A DNA stretch of 64,000 bases, taken from NCBI GenBank assembly GCA_032160545.1, contig JAVHVN010000098.1, positions 1 to 64,000 on the forward strand, given 5' to 3'. Shown here piece by piece: positions 24,866-34,068 of the stretch. Numbering within the stretch: position 1 is the first letter of the stretch; each line of letters begins with the position of its first letter. The position numbers were made by a program, and so were the translations under genes. A model generated the notes under the pieces. It ran no database searches, was not told where the DNA came from, and saw only the letters and a program-made list of their open reading frames with translations. The DNA comes from DATGFB01 sp032160545. Lineage in GTDB: Bacteria > Actinomycetota > Actinomycetes > Mycobacteriales > Jatrophihabitantaceae.

Positions 24866-26082
24866 CCGTGCTCGCCCAGCGGGTCGGCCCGCTCGTCGAG
24901 GAGTTCGCCCTCGGGCTCGACGCGCCGATCTGCCTCACCTGGGAGCTGACGTACGCCTGCAACCTCGCGTGCGTGCACTGCCTGTCATCGTCCGGTCGTC
25001 GTGACCCCCGCGAGCTCTCGACCGAGGAGTGCAAGGCGGTCATCGACGAGCTCGAGCGGATGCAGGTCTTCTACGTGAACATCGGCGGCGGCGAGCCCAC
25101 CGTGCGCGCCGACTTCTGGGAGCTGGTCGACTACGCGACCGCTCACTCCGTGGGCGTGAAGTTCTCCACCAACGGCGTCAAGATCACGCCCGAGGTCGCC
25201 TGCCGGCTCGCGGCCAGCGACTACGTCGACGTGCAGATCTCGCTCGACGGAGCCACCGCCGAGGTCAACGACGCGGTCCGCGGCGCCGGCTCCTACGACA
25301 CCGCACGCCGCGCGATGCGCAACCTCGCCGACGCCGGCATGCGCGGATTCAAGATCTCGGTCGTCATGACGCGCCAGAACGTCGGCCAGCTCGATGCGTT
25401 CAAGGCCATCGCGGACGAGCACGATGCGCAGCTGCGCATCACCCGGCTTCGCCCGTCCGGCCGAGGGGCCGACACGTGGGACGAGCTGCATCCGACGGCC
25501 GAGCAGCAGCGCGAGCTTTACGACTGGCTCGTCGCACACGGCGAGGGGGTGCTCACCGGAGACTCGTTCTTCCACCTCGCGGCGTATGGCGAGGCCCTTC
25601 CCGGGCTGAACCTGTGTGGTGCCGGCCGGGTCGTGTGCCTCATCGATCCGGTGGGCGACGTCTACGCCTGTCCGTTCGCCATCCACGAGAACTTCCTCGC
25701 CGGCAACGTCCGTGACGACGGCGGGTTCACGGCTGTCTGGCGTGAGTCGGAACTGTTCGCCGACCTGCGCCGTCCGCAGACCGGGGGAGCGTGCCGGTCG
25801 TGCTCGGCCTTCGACTCCTGTCGGGGCGGCTGCATGGCCGCGAAGTTCTTCACCGGCCTGCCGCTGGACGGACCGGACCCCGAGTGCGTGAAGGGCCACG
25901 GCGCGGCCGCCTTGGCCGGCGTCGAGGCCGGCGCGGCCCCGCGGCCCTCGCTCGACCACTCGCACCGCGGCGCGCCACGGCGGCCGGTCCCGGTCCGGCT
26001 CGGCGTTCGCCCCGCGGGTGCGACGGCCACCGCGCCGTCCTGCGACGAGGACCCCCTCGCCGGTTTCCGGCCAGGACCCTGA
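24862..26082 (+). CDS. mftC: Mycofactocin radical SAM maturase
   Basis: 406 residues from the GTG overlapping the mftB stop. The radical-SAM cluster motif is Cys33-x3-Cys37-x2-Cys40 (CNLACVHC), followed by NIGGGEP. A C-terminal SPASM domain with many Cys (CGAGRVVC, YACPF, CRSCSAFDSCRGGC) binds the auxiliary clusters. The enzyme oxidatively decarboxylates the C-terminal Tyr of MftA and forms the Val-Tyr crosslink. A variable Pro/Arg-rich tail of about 60 residues follows the SPASM domain and is not conserved in the family. Confidence 0.96.
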   Translation: MTVLAQRVGPLVEEFALGLDAPICLTWELTYACNLACVHCLSSSGRRDPRELSTEECKAVIDELERMQVFYVNIGGGEPTVRADFWELVDYATAHSVGVKFSTNGVKITPEVACRLAASDYVDVQISLDGATAEVNDAVRGAGSYDTARRAMRNLADAGMRGFKISVVMTRQNVGQLDAFKAIADEHDAQLRITRLRPSGRGADTWDELHPTAEQQRELYDWLVAHGEGVLTGDSFFHLAAYGEALPGLNLCGAGRVVCLIDPVGDVYACPFAIHENFLAGNVRDDGGFTAVWRESELFADLRRPQTGGACRSCSAFDSCRGGCMAAKFFTGLPLDGPDPECVKGHGAAALAGVEAGAAPRPSLDHSHRGAPRRPVPVRLGVRPAGATATAPSCDEDPLAGFRPGP

Positions 26083-26099
26083 GCGAGCTGCGACACACC

Positions 26100-26789
26100 G
26101 TGCTCCGATCGCCCTCGCTGTCCGATCTGACCTACCCCGAGGTGGGCGCCTTCGCCGAGGCGGGTGGAGTCCTGGCCGTCCCGCTCGGCTCGACCGAGCA
26201 GCACGGACCGCATCTGCCGCTGTCGACGGACAGTGATGTCGCCCTCGAGCTGTGCCGGCGGCTGGCGGCCGCTCGCTCGGACGTCGTGATCGCACCGCCG
26301 CTGCACTATGGCTCGAGTGGCGAGCACGCGGGCTTCGCCGGAACGCTCTCGATCGGTCAGGAGGCGCTCGAGCTGCTCGTGGTCGAGCTGGTGCGCTCGG
26401 CAACCGACACCTTTTCGCGAGTCGTCCTGGTCTGCGCCCACGGCGGAAACGCGGCGGCTGTGAGCCGGGCCGTCCGGCAGTTGCGTGCCGAGTCCCGCGA
26501 CGTGCTGCTCGTGATGCCGAACTGGGACGGCGATGCGCATGCCGGCCACGGGGAGACGTCGATGCAACTGGTGCTCTCACCGCAACGCGTCCGTATGGAC
26601 CGTGCCGAGGCGGGTGCCACCGAGCCGCTGCGAGAGCTGATGCCGGCGCTCACGTCAGGCGGGGTGCGCGCGGTGGCGCCGAACGGGGTGCTCGGCGACC
26701 CCACGGGCTCGTCGCCCGGGGCCGGGCAGCAGTTGCTCGACGAGCTCGCCGACGAGATGCAGCGGCGGGTGGACGCGTGGCTGAGGTGA
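26100..26789 (+). CDS. mftE: Mycofactocin precursor peptidase (creatininase family)
   Basis: 229 residues from the GTG at 26100. Creatininase-fold metal ligands are seen: Glu and His in GSTEQHGPHLP, Asp in STDSDVA, His in CAHGGN and Glu in GHGETSM. MftE cuts the crosslinked MftA to release the Val-Tyr-derived core. In mycobacteria mftD normally lies between mftC and mftE; here mftE follows mftC directly, 17 bases after its stop. Confidence 0.93.
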   Translation: MLRSPSLSDLTYPEVGAFAEAGGVLAVPLGSTEQHGPHLPLSTDSDVALELCRRLAAARSDVVIAPPLHYGSSGEHAGFAGTLSIGQEALELLVVELVRSATDTFSRVVLVCAHGGNAAAVSRAVRQLRAESRDVLLVMPNWDGDAHAGHGETSMQLVLSPQRVRMDRAEAGATEPLRELMPALTSGGVRAVAPNGVLGDPTGSSPGAGQQLLDELADEMQRRVDAWLR

Positions 26790-27580
26790 ACGGCAGGGTC
26801 GCTGTCGTCACCGGAGCCGCGCGCGGAATCGGCGCGGCCACCGTCCTTCGCCTTGCCGCAGAAGGTTGGTCGGTCGTCGCCGTCGACTCGCTCACCGACG
26901 ATGGCGACCTGCCCTATCCGCTTGCCCGGCCGGCCGAGCTCGCGGCAGTGGTCGACGCGGCGGTTCGCGCGGGGGGTGTGGTGCACCCGATGCGGGCGGA
27001 CGTTCGCGACCTCACGGCGCTCGGTGCCGCCGTCGACGAGGCGCTCGAGCGATTCGGTGGCCTGGACGCCGCCGTGGCGTGTGCCGCGGTGATCTCCGGC
27101 GGAGCCCCGCAATGGGAACTGCCTCTGCACTGGGAGCGGGCCGTCCTGGACGTCGATCTCGGCGGGGTGCTCAATCTCGCGCGGGTGGCGGTGCCCGCGC
27201 TGCTGAGGCGCCCCGCGCCTCGGTCCGGACGCTTCCTCGCTGTCGCGTCGGCGGCCGCGACCCGCGGCCTGCCGTTGCTCGCCGCCTATTGCGCCGCGAA
27301 GGCAGGCGTCGCCGGGTTCATCCGCTCGCTCGCGGTGGAACTCGGTGCGTCGGGGGTCACGGCGAACGCCGTCAGTCCGGGGTCGACGGCCACCGCGATG
27401 CTCGACGAGAGCGCGCGGCTCTACGGGCTTCCCGCGAGCGCCGCCTTCGCCGCTCAGCAACCCATCGGCCGGCTCATCGAGCCGGCCGAGGTGGCTGCCG
27501 TGCTGAGCTTTCTCGCCGGCCCGGAGTCGGGCGCCATGACCGGGGCCGTCGTGCCCGTGGACGGTGGGCTGGCGCTGTGA
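26777..27580 (+). CDS. Mycofactocin-coupled short-chain dehydrogenase
   Basis: 267 residues from the GTG at 26777; a GTG at 26786 overlapping the mftE stop is equally possible. Rossmann glycine motif TGAARGIG at the N-terminus, and the active-site Ser/Tyr/Lys with YCAAKAG. The family of mycofactocin-associated SDRs keeps its nicotinamide bound and regenerates it with mycofactocin. Embedding between mftE and mftF with overlapping ends is strong context. The alcohol substrate is unknown. Confidence 0.9.
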   Translation: MAEVNGRVAVVTGAARGIGAATVLRLAAEGWSVVAVDSLTDDGDLPYPLARPAELAAVVDAAVRAGGVVHPMRADVRDLTALGAAVDEALERFGGLDAAVACAAVISGGAPQWELPLHWERAVLDVDLGGVLNLARVAVPALLRRPAPRSGRFLAVASAAATRGLPLLAAYCAAKAGVAGFIRSLAVELGASGVTANAVSPGSTATAMLDESARLYGLPASAAFAAQQPIGRLIEPAEVAAVLSFLAGPESGAMTGAVVPVDGGLAL

Positions 27581-29034
27581 CCTCGACCGTGCGCGCCCTC
27601 CCAGCCGGATTTCGCGTGGTGCTCGACCGGAATACCCGACTTCTCGATCCCGGCACCCTGTTCGGAGGCGCTCCGGCGCGAGTGCTGCGACTGTCCGAGA
27701 CCGGCCAGAACGCGCTCGCCGAGTTGTTGAGCGGGCCGGTCCGCACGCGGGCCGCCGGTGTGCTGGCGCGCCGGCTCACCGACGCGGGGCTCGCTGTCGC
27801 GGCGCCACCACGAGAGGCCTCGGCGGTGTCTGTGACGGTCGTGATCCCGGCGCGCGACCGGGCGCCACAGCTGGCGCGTTGCCTTCGCGCGCTGGGCGAC
27901 CGGCACGCCGTGATCGTGGTGGACGACGGCTCGCAGGATCCGTCGGCGGTGGCTCGTGTCACCGCGGCCCACGGTGCCCGCCTCGTGCGCCGTGCCACCA
28001 ACGGCGGTCCCGCCGCAGCCCGCAACACCGCGATCCGGCTGGTCGAGACCGACGCCGTGGCCATGCTCGACAGCGACTGCGTGGCGCCGCCCGGCTGGAT
28101 CGAGCAGCTCGCCGCGCACCTCGCCGACCCGCTCGTCGCGCTCGTGGCGCCGCGCATCCGTCCGCGGTTCGCGACTTCCGCGGTGGGCCGCTACGGCAGT
28201 CACCGCAGCTGTCTCGATCTCGGCCCGGCCGCCGCCGCGGTCGCGCCGCGCACGAGGGTCGCCTACGTCCCCACGGCGGCGGTGATCGCCCGCCGCGCGG
28301 CGCTGCTCGACGTCGCGGTCGACGGCGCGGTGTTCGACGAGGCGCTGCGCTACGGGGAGGACGTCGATCTGGTGTGGCGCCTGCATGACGCTGGCTGGCG
28401 AAGCAGGTACGACCCGTCGGTCGTCGTGGCCCATGACGAACCCGAGTGCTGGCGGGCGCTCGTCACCCGCCGGTTCCGGTACGGGACCTCGGCGGCACCC
28501 CTTGCGTTGCGGCATCCCGCCCACACGGTTGCGCTCGTCCTGCCGCCGTGGCCGGCGATCGCCGTCGCTGGGCTGCTCGCCGGACGCCCGTCCCTCAGCG
28601 CTGCGGGGGCCACGGCGACCCTCGTGGCCGTGGGGCGGACGGTGCGCAGGGCGGGCCTGCCGGCGAACGCATCGCTGCACAGCACCGCACGCATCCTCGG
28701 CCAGACGTGGACGGGTACCGGCCGCTACGTCAGCCAGTTCGGCCTGCTCGTCGCCGCAGGTGCCGTCGTTGCCGGCGGGCGGCGCTCGTCGTCCTGGCAG
28801 GCGCGGCTGCGCCGGGGCGCCTGGCTCGGGTTGCTGCTTGCACCGATCGCGGCTGATCGGCGGCGCTGCCCCCCCGACCTGGACCCGATCCGCGGCGCCG
28901 TTGCCCAGCTCGCGGACGAGGCCGCGTATGGCGCCGGCGTGTGGGCCGGCTGCCTTCGGCACCGCTCGCTGCGGGCCCTGCGCCCCGCCGCCTTCCGTTC
29001 GGCCCGTAGTCCACGTCCCCGAGGAGTCACCTGA
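27577..29034 (+). CDS. mftF: Mycofactocin glycosyltransferase
   Basis: 485 residues from the GTG overlapping the SDR stop (GTGA). Family-2 glycosyltransferase core: VTVVIPARDRAPQL, VVDDGSQD, GGPAAARNTAI and the metal-binding AMLDSDCVAPPGW, with YGEDVDLVWRL as the acceptor-side motif. Membrane-associated hydrophobic segments follow in the C-terminal third. MftF attaches the beta-1,4-glucose chain to mycofactocin. Confidence 0.94.
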   Translation: MTSTVRALPAGFRVVLDRNTRLLDPGTLFGGAPARVLRLSETGQNALAELLSGPVRTRAAGVLARRLTDAGLAVAAPPREASAVSVTVVIPARDRAPQLARCLRALGDRHAVIVVDDGSQDPSAVARVTAAHGARLVRRATNGGPAAARNTAIRLVETDAVAMLDSDCVAPPGWIEQLAAHLADPLVALVAPRIRPRFATSAVGRYGSHRSCLDLGPAAAAVAPRTRVAYVPTAAVIARRAALLDVAVDGAVFDEALRYGEDVDLVWRLHDAGWRSRYDPSVVVAHDEPECWRALVTRRFRYGTSAAPLALRHPAHTVALVLPPWPAIAVAGLLAGRPSLSAAGATATLVAVGRTVRRAGLPANASLHSTARILGQTWTGTGRYVSQFGLLVAAGAVVAGGRRSSSWQARLRRGAWLGLLLAPIAADRRRCPPDLDPIRGAVAQLADEAAYGAGVWAGCLRHRSLRALRPAAFRSARSPRPRGVT

Positions 29035-30209
29035 TGCCCGCCTGGTTCGAATCCGTCGCGGTTGCACAGGAGCGCGCGAAGAAGCGCCTGCCCAAGTCGG
29101 TCTATGCAGCCTTGATCGCGGGCGCCGAACGGGGCCAGACGCTCGCGGACAACCTCGCCGCCTTCACCGAGCTGCAGTTCGCTCCCCATGTCGCGGGCAA
29201 CAGCGCCGAGCGCAGCCTCGAGACCACCGTGCTCGGCCAGCCGGTCTCGATGCCGGTCGTCATCTCGCCCACCGGCGTGCAGGCCGTCCACCCGGACGGC
29301 GAGGTAGCCGTCGCGCGTGCGGCCGCCGCGCGCGGAACCGCTGTCGGGCTGAGCTCGTTCGGCAGCAAGCCGGTCGAGGAGGTCGTCGCCGCCAACCCGC
29401 AGACCTTCTTCCAGATCTACTGGGCCGGCAGCCGCGACGAGATCGCGGCTCGGGTCGACCGGGCCCGTTCGGCCGGATGCGTCGGCATGATCCTGACCTC
29501 GGACTGGTCGTTCACGCACAGCCGCGACTGGGGCAGCCCTGCCATCCCGGACCGTATCGACTTCAAGACGATGGTGAGATACGCACCCGAGGCGATCACT
29601 CATCCGCGATGGCTGGCCGCGTTCGCGCGCAGCAGGAGGATCCCTGACCTCACCGTCCCGAACATGGTGCCGAAGGGGACGCCGGGGCCGACCTTCTTCG
29701 GCGCGTACGGCAGCTGGATGCAGACCCCGCCACCGAGCTGGGACGACGTCGCGTGGCTGCGCGAACAATGGGGCGGGCCGTTCCTGCTCAAGGGCGTCAC
29801 CCGCGTGGACGACGCGCGCCGGGCCGTGGACGCGGGAGTCACCGCGGTGTCGGTGTCCAACCACGGAGGCAACAACCTCGACGGGACGCCCGCGTCGATC
29901 CGTGCCCTGCCGGCGGTCGCCAACGCCGTCGGCGACCAGATCGAGGTGTTGCTGGACGGCGGAATCCGGCGCGGCAGCGATGTGGTGAAAGCGGTCGCGC
30001 TCGGAGCTCGCGCGGTGATGATCGGACGGGCCTACCTGTGGGGCTTGGCCGCCAACGGCCAAGCCGGGGTCGAGAACGTTCTCGACATCCTGCGCAATGG
30101 CATCGACTCTGCACTGCTCGCCCTCGGGCGCTCGTCGGTGCACGAGCTGAGTGCAGCGGATCTCGTGGTGCCCGACGGATTCGCGCGCGCGCTCGGAACC
30201 CGTAGCTGA
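29034..30209 (+). CDS. mftD: Pre-mycofactocin synthase (FMN-dependent)
   Basis: 391 residues, starting on the TGATG that ends mftF. Lactate-dehydrogenase/glycolate-oxidase type FMN barrel: ISPTGVQAVHPDGE, the Lys in FLLKGVTRVDDARRA, the catalytic His in VSNHGGNNLDGTPA and DGGIRRGSDVVKAVALGA. MftD oxidatively deaminates the released core to the dione cofactor form. It is last in the operon here rather than fourth. Confidence 0.95.
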   Translation: MPAWFESVAVAQERAKKRLPKSVYAALIAGAERGQTLADNLAAFTELQFAPHVAGNSAERSLETTVLGQPVSMPVVISPTGVQAVHPDGEVAVARAAAARGTAVGLSSFGSKPVEEVVAANPQTFFQIYWAGSRDEIAARVDRARSAGCVGMILTSDWSFTHSRDWGSPAIPDRIDFKTMVRYAPEAITHPRWLAAFARSRRIPDLTVPNMVPKGTPGPTFFGAYGSWMQTPPPSWDDVAWLREQWGGPFLLKGVTRVDDARRAVDAGVTAVSVSNHGGNNLDGTPASIRALPAVANAVGDQIEVLLDGGIRRGSDVVKAVALGARAVMIGRAYLWGLAANGQAGVENVLDILRNGIDSALLALGRSSVHELSAADLVVPDGFARALGTRS

Positions 30210-30256
30210 TTCCGGGCCAACCTCGGGCCGGATGAACGCGCTGCCACACTGGCGGC

Positions 30257-31030
30257 ATGGGGCGCGACGCGAAGAGCTGGCTCACGGACATGGACGGCGT
30301 GCTCATCCGCGAGGAACACGCGCTTCCCGGTGCGTCCGAGTTTCTCGCCCGCCTGGTGGACCAGCAGCGACCCTTCCTGGTCCTCACCAACAACTCGATC
30401 TTCACGCCGCGGGATCTCTCGGCGCGCCTCGCCCAGTCCGGCCTGCTGGTGCCCGAGGAGTCGATCTGGACCTCAGCCCTCGCGACGGCCACCTTTCTCT
30501 CCGATCAGCAGCCCTTCGGCTCGGCCTACGTGGTGGGCGAGGCCGGATTGACCACCGCGCTGCACGAGGTCGGGTACACGCTCACGGAGCGCAGCCCGGA
30601 CTTCGTCGTCCTGGGTGAGACCCGTACGTACTCGTTCGAGGCGATTACCAAGGCGATCCGGTTGATCCTCGGCGGGGCGCGCTTCATCGCGACGAACCCG
30701 GACGTCACCGGGCCGTCAACCGAGGGGCCGCTGCCCGCGACCGGTTCGGTGGCCGCGCTGATCACCGCCGCCACCGGCCACAAGCCGTACTTCGTCGGCA
30801 AGCCGAACCCGATGATGTTCCGCAGTGCGCTCAACCGGATCGAGGCGCACTCCGAGACCACCATGATGGTCGGCGATCGCATGGACACCGATATCGTCGC
30901 CGGCATCGAGGCGGGGCTCGACACCATCCTCGTGCTGTCCGGTTCGACCCGGCAGTCCGACATCGTTCGTTACCCGTACCGTCCCGGGCGGGTGCTCGAC
31001 TCGATCGAGCAGGCGATCGAGCTGGTCTGA
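30257..31030 (+). CDS. HAD-IIA phosphatase (NagD-like)
   Basis: 257 residues with all HAD motifs: nucleophile DMDGV (about residue 11), TNNS, the Lys in GKPNPMM and GDRMDTDI. The cap region between motifs I and III is of the C2/IIA type as in NagD, pyridoxal phosphatase and 4-nitrophenylphosphatase. The natural substrate is not indicated. It lies 47 bases after mftD, so read-through from the mft operon is possible. Confidence 0.9.
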   Translation: MGRDAKSWLTDMDGVLIREEHALPGASEFLARLVDQQRPFLVLTNNSIFTPRDLSARLAQSGLLVPEESIWTSALATATFLSDQQPFGSAYVVGEAGLTTALHEVGYTLTERSPDFVVLGETRTYSFEAITKAIRLILGGARFIATNPDVTGPSTEGPLPATGSVAALITAATGHKPYFVGKPNPMMFRSALNRIEAHSETTMMVGDRMDTDIVAGIEAGLDTILVLSGSTRQSDIVRYPYRPGRVLDSIEQAIELV

Positions 31031-31083
31031 GGGTCGCATCCGTGTCGGTCCGGTTTGCTCTCCCGCCGGCCGGTTGGTACCTG

Positions 31084-31097
31084 TAGAACAGGTTCTC
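31084..31097. promoter_or_regulatory. KstR-like palindrome (TAGAACAGGTTCTC)
   Basis: Matches seven of the eight fixed positions of TnnAACnnGTTnnA, the known mycobacterial KstR operator, and lies 20 bases before the NlpC/P60 gene. GGAGG for that gene follows at 31102. Confidence 0.5.
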
Positions 31098-31116
31098 GTT
31101 CGGAGGTCCCGCACCC

Positions 31117-31788
31117 GTGTCGTCATCAGCGCCCGACCGGCAGTTCTCCGCCGGCGCGGTCATCGCTGCCGTGCTCGTCGTCGTGCTCGGCGTCGGTGTC
31201 GCGGTCGTCGCCGCCGCGCACGCGTTCGCGGGCGTCGACAACGCGGGGGGCTACGTCCGGTCGGAGGCGGTCGTCGCTGCGCAGCCCGCGAGCTACCGGG
31301 TCGTCCAGCGGGCGGTCACGACCGTGGCGCCGGCGCCGATCGGCAGGTGGACGGCCGAGCGCGGGCAGCAGATCGCCCAGCGCGCGCTGACGTGGCTGAA
31401 CTGGCCCTACAGCTTTGCCGCGGGCAACCGGAACGGCCCGACGTACGGCGCCGCCGTGGACGCCGACTCACGCAATGACGCACACGTCTACGGGTTCGAC
31501 TGTTCCGGCCTCACGATGTACGCGCTCGGACCGTGGCTCGAGCTCGTGCACGACGCAGCCTCGCAGTACAAGCAGGTGGGCTCGTTCCACCCGACCCTCG
31601 ACACCCTTTACCCCGGCGACCTCGTCTTCTGGACGAAGGACGGCACGATCGGCGGCATCGGCCACGTCGCGATCTACGTCGGCGACGGCAACGTCGTGCA
31701 GGCGCCGCACAGCGGCTCGGTCGTGCAGGTCACGCCGATCTACGAGGTCGAGGCCGGCGAGATGGGAGCCACCCGCCCCCTCACCTAA
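31117..31788 (+). CDS. NlpC/P60 family peptidase, membrane anchored
   Basis: 223 residues from a GTG with GGAGG upstream. One N-terminal helix (AGAVIAAVLVVVLGVGVAVVAAA) is followed by a linker and an NlpC/P60 domain (about 95-220). The catalytic Cys is in FDCSGLTMYA, the His in IGHVAIYVG and a third polar residue in APHSG. Such enzymes cleave peptidoglycan stem peptides; the exposed side would be outside the membrane. Confidence 0.88.
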   Translation: MSSSAPDRQFSAGAVIAAVLVVVLGVGVAVVAAAHAFAGVDNAGGYVRSEAVVAAQPASYRVVQRAVTTVAPAPIGRWTAERGQQIAQRALTWLNWPYSFAAGNRNGPTYGAAVDADSRNDAHVYGFDCSGLTMYALGPWLELVHDAASQYKQVGSFHPTLDTLYPGDLVFWTKDGTIGGIGHVAIYVGDGNVVQAPHSGSVVQVTPIYEVEAGEMGATRPLT

Positions 31789-31834
31789 CTGTCTGGCTCG
31801 CGCGGGCGCCATGATCGCCGTAGCGTCGGGCGCC

Positions 31835-32680
31835 ATGCGTGGGCTGGTGCTCGGCGGCGGGGGTGTCACCGGCGTCGCCTGGGAGCTAGGCGTCCTAGCG
31901 GGCCTGCACTCGGCCGGTCTCGATCTCCGCGCCGCCGACGTCGTGGTCGGGACGTCCGCGGGCTCGGTCGTCGGAGCGCAGCTGCTCAGCGGCCTCGGCA
32001 CGGAGCAGCTGTACGAGCGCCAGCTCGATCCCTCGTCACCCGAGGTCGCCGCGACGATCGGACCGCGCGTGCAGCTCGGCTACGGTCGGGCCCTGCTGAG
32101 GTCGCGCCACGACCTGACCGGTTTCGCCCAGCACATCGGCGCGATGGCGATCGCCGCTGAGCGACGCGGCGCGGTGATGGGTCCGGAGGACCGGCGCGCC
32201 GTCATCCGGTACCGGCTGCCGTCGCTCGACTGGCCCGAGAGGGACCTGCGCGTCACGGTTGTCGACGCGATCACGGGCGAGTTCCGCGTGATCACGGCAG
32301 CCGACGGGATCCCGTTGCTCGACGCCGTGACCGCGAGCTGCGCGGTGCCCGGGGTCTACCCGGCCGTCCCGATCGACGGTCGTCTCTACTTCGACGGCGG
32401 TGTTCGAAGCGCTGCCAACGCCGATGTGGCCCGGGGCTGCGAGCGCATCGTCGCGCTCACCCCGCTGGCGCGGGTGGCCGGTCCCATCCCGAGCACCCGC
32501 TCCCAGCTCGATGCGCTCGCGGTGCCGTCGGTGCTGATCGCACCCGATCCCGAGTCGGTGGCTGCCATCGGGCCCAATGTGCTCGATCCGGCGGCCCGGA
32601 CCGGCACTGCGCGGGCCGGCCGGCGGCAGGGTGAACTCGCCGCGGCGGAGGTCGCCGCGGTGTGGAACGCCACCATCTGA
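31835..32680 (+). CDS. Patatin-like phospholipase
   Basis: 281 residues from the ATG giving MRGLVLGGGGVTG; an in-frame ATG at 31811 is possible. The oxyanion loop GGGGVTG, nucleophile GTSAGS (Ser in GxSxG) and the dyad Asp in YFDGGVRS are all present, so a serine acyl hydrolase is expected. No signal peptide; cytosolic or membrane-peripheral. It lies 46 bases after the NlpC/P60 gene. Confidence 0.9.
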   Translation: MRGLVLGGGGVTGVAWELGVLAGLHSAGLDLRAADVVVGTSAGSVVGAQLLSGLGTEQLYERQLDPSSPEVAATIGPRVQLGYGRALLRSRHDLTGFAQHIGAMAIAAERRGAVMGPEDRRAVIRYRLPSLDWPERDLRVTVVDAITGEFRVITAADGIPLLDAVTASCAVPGVYPAVPIDGRLYFDGGVRSAANADVARGCERIVALTPLARVAGPIPSTRSQLDALAVPSVLIAPDPESVAAIGPNVLDPAARTGTARAGRRQGELAAAEVAAVWNATI

Positions 32681-32710
32681 ACCGAACCGATTCCACGCTT
32701 GGCCCAGGTA

Positions 32711-32726
32711 AAGGACCTTCGCCCCT
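32711..32726. promoter_or_regulatory. DosR-box-like sequence
   Basis: AGGACCTTCGCCCC resembles the actinobacterial DosR-type box GGGACCTTCGGCCC at 12 of 14 positions, about 40 bases before the CBS-domain gene. CBS proteins and GAF kinases of this kind are typical members of DosR regulons, which is the only support beyond sequence. Confidence 0.35.
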
Positions 32727-32764
32727 GTCGCGATGGATCATGGTCCGGTGAGCTGGAGTCCGCC

Positions 32765-33316
32765 ATGACGATCACCTTCGGACCACCGCTCACCGGACGC
32801 GGCGCCCCGCTGTGGCTGCCCGGCTCCGGGCTTGCGCGCCGCCGCTTGCGCAATGGCGCAGGTGCCAGGCTCGCAGACGCGGTTGCCGGCCTGGCCACGC
32901 GGGACGCGATGCGCACACCGCCGGCCACTCTCCCGTCGTGGTGGAGCGTCGCCGAGTTCGTCCGGCACTTCGGTGGCGGCGTCGACCGTGACGAGCTGTA
33001 CGTCCTGATCGGGCCGAACGGCCGTCCCGAAGGAGTGCTTAACCTGCGGGCACTCGCGGGCGTACGCCCACGTCGCCGCGCCACGACCAGGCTCGCATGG
33101 GCCCGGCATGCCACGTCGCTGCTCCGCGTGACGCCCACCTACCCGCTGCCAGAGCTGGCGCTGCGGCTGCCGAGCCGCGGCGGCGTCGCGGTCGTCGTCG
33201 AGAGCGGCCGGGTCGATGCGACCGTCAGTTGCGCGGACATCCGTGCGGTGGCCGGTCGGGCCGGTACCCACCCGTCGGGGAGCACTGGCGACGCCACGGC
33301 GTCCGAGCGCCAGTGA
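32765..33316 (+). CDS. CBS-domain-like protein
   Basis: 183 residues; the ATG at 32765 has GGAG seven bases upstream. The first 50 residues are basic and featureless. From about residue 55 the chain resembles the CBS pair attached to actinobacterial site-2 proteases and hypoxia proteins: LYVLIGPNGRPEGVLNL, LRVTPTYPLPELALRL and a final VVVESGRVDATVS strand. No protease domain is present. Its stop overlaps the start of the following GAF kinase (GTGA), so the two act from one message. Confidence 0.6.
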   Translation: MTITFGPPLTGRGAPLWLPGSGLARRRLRNGAGARLADAVAGLATRDAMRTPPATLPSWWSVAEFVRHFGGGVDRDELYVLIGPNGRPEGVLNLRALAGVRPRRRATTRLAWARHATSLLRVTPTYPLPELALRLPSRGGVAVVVESGRVDATVSCADIRAVAGRAGTHPSGSTGDATASERQ

Positions 33317-34050
33317 CGCCACCCCTTCCGGCGCGCCAGGACCTTCGGACGCTGACCGACATCACGCGCGAACTCGTCTGCGCCGATGACGGGCAGCGCT
33401 TGCAGCTGCTCGTCCGGCAGACCGAAGCCGTCACGGACGCCGACATCGTCTCGGTGGTGCTCGCCGACCCTGACGGGAGGCTCACGCTCGAGACCGCATC
33501 GCGCAACCGCAGTGACGGCCGTCCCGGCTTCGGCTACGAGGTGGCGGACACGCTCGTCGGATCAGCGGTCGCGACCGGCCGCATGGTCGTGACCGACGAC
33601 GTCACGCAGCGGGCGGACGACACCGTTCACCTGACCCACTTCCTATCTATCGGTCCGGTGCTGGTGCTGCCGTGGCGCGATGAATGTCGGACCCGCGGCG
33701 CACTGGTCGTCGCGCGGAGCCGGGCCCGGCATCCATTCGGCGCCACCGAGCTCGGCCTGGCGAGGACCATGGCCGATCTCATCGCGCTGGCCGTCGAGCT
33801 CGCCGATGCGCGCGCGGGGCAGCAGCGGCTGGAGCTGCTCGAGAACCGCGACCGGGTCGCCCGGGATCTGCACGACCAGGTGATCCAGCGGCTCTTCGCC
33901 GTGGGACTGGGCGTGCAGGGCATCGCCGCTGGCCTTGAAGGCGACGCCCGGGGCGAGCGGCTGGTGCGGTCCGTCGGCGAGATCGACGAAACGATCCGGC
34001 AGATCCGCGCCTCGGTCTTCCGCGAGGAGCTCGACGCCGAACTGGCGTGA
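33313..34050 (+). CDS. DosS/DevS-like sensor kinase lacking the ATPase domain (truncated)
   Basis: 245 residues: one GAF domain (about 30-170) followed by the DevS-type dimerisation segment with the phospho-acceptor His in VARDLHDQVIQRLF and the following SVGEIDETIRQIR helix. The reading frame ends right where the HATPase domain should begin, and 50-100 bases further an IS256-type transposase remnant starts. As it stands the protein could not autophosphorylate. It may be a remnant, or may still act as a sensor or phosphotransfer partner. Confidence 0.75.
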   Translation: MTPPLPARQDLRTLTDITRELVCADDGQRLQLLVRQTEAVTDADIVSVVLADPDGRLTLETASRNRSDGRPGFGYEVADTLVGSAVATGRMVVTDDVTQRADDTVHLTHFLSIGPVLVLPWRDECRTRGALVVARSRARHPFGATELGLARTMADLIALAVELADARAGQQRLELLENRDRVARDLHDQVIQRLFAVGLGVQGIAAGLEGDARGERLVRSVGEIDETIRQIRASVFREELDAELA

Positions 34051-34068
34051 GCGGGCGGGCCTGCAGCG

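Noticed and set aside
29043..29053. GGTTCGAATCC resembling a tRNA T-loop
   Set aside because: It lies inside the first codons of mftD, and no acceptor stem or anticodon arm can be built around it.
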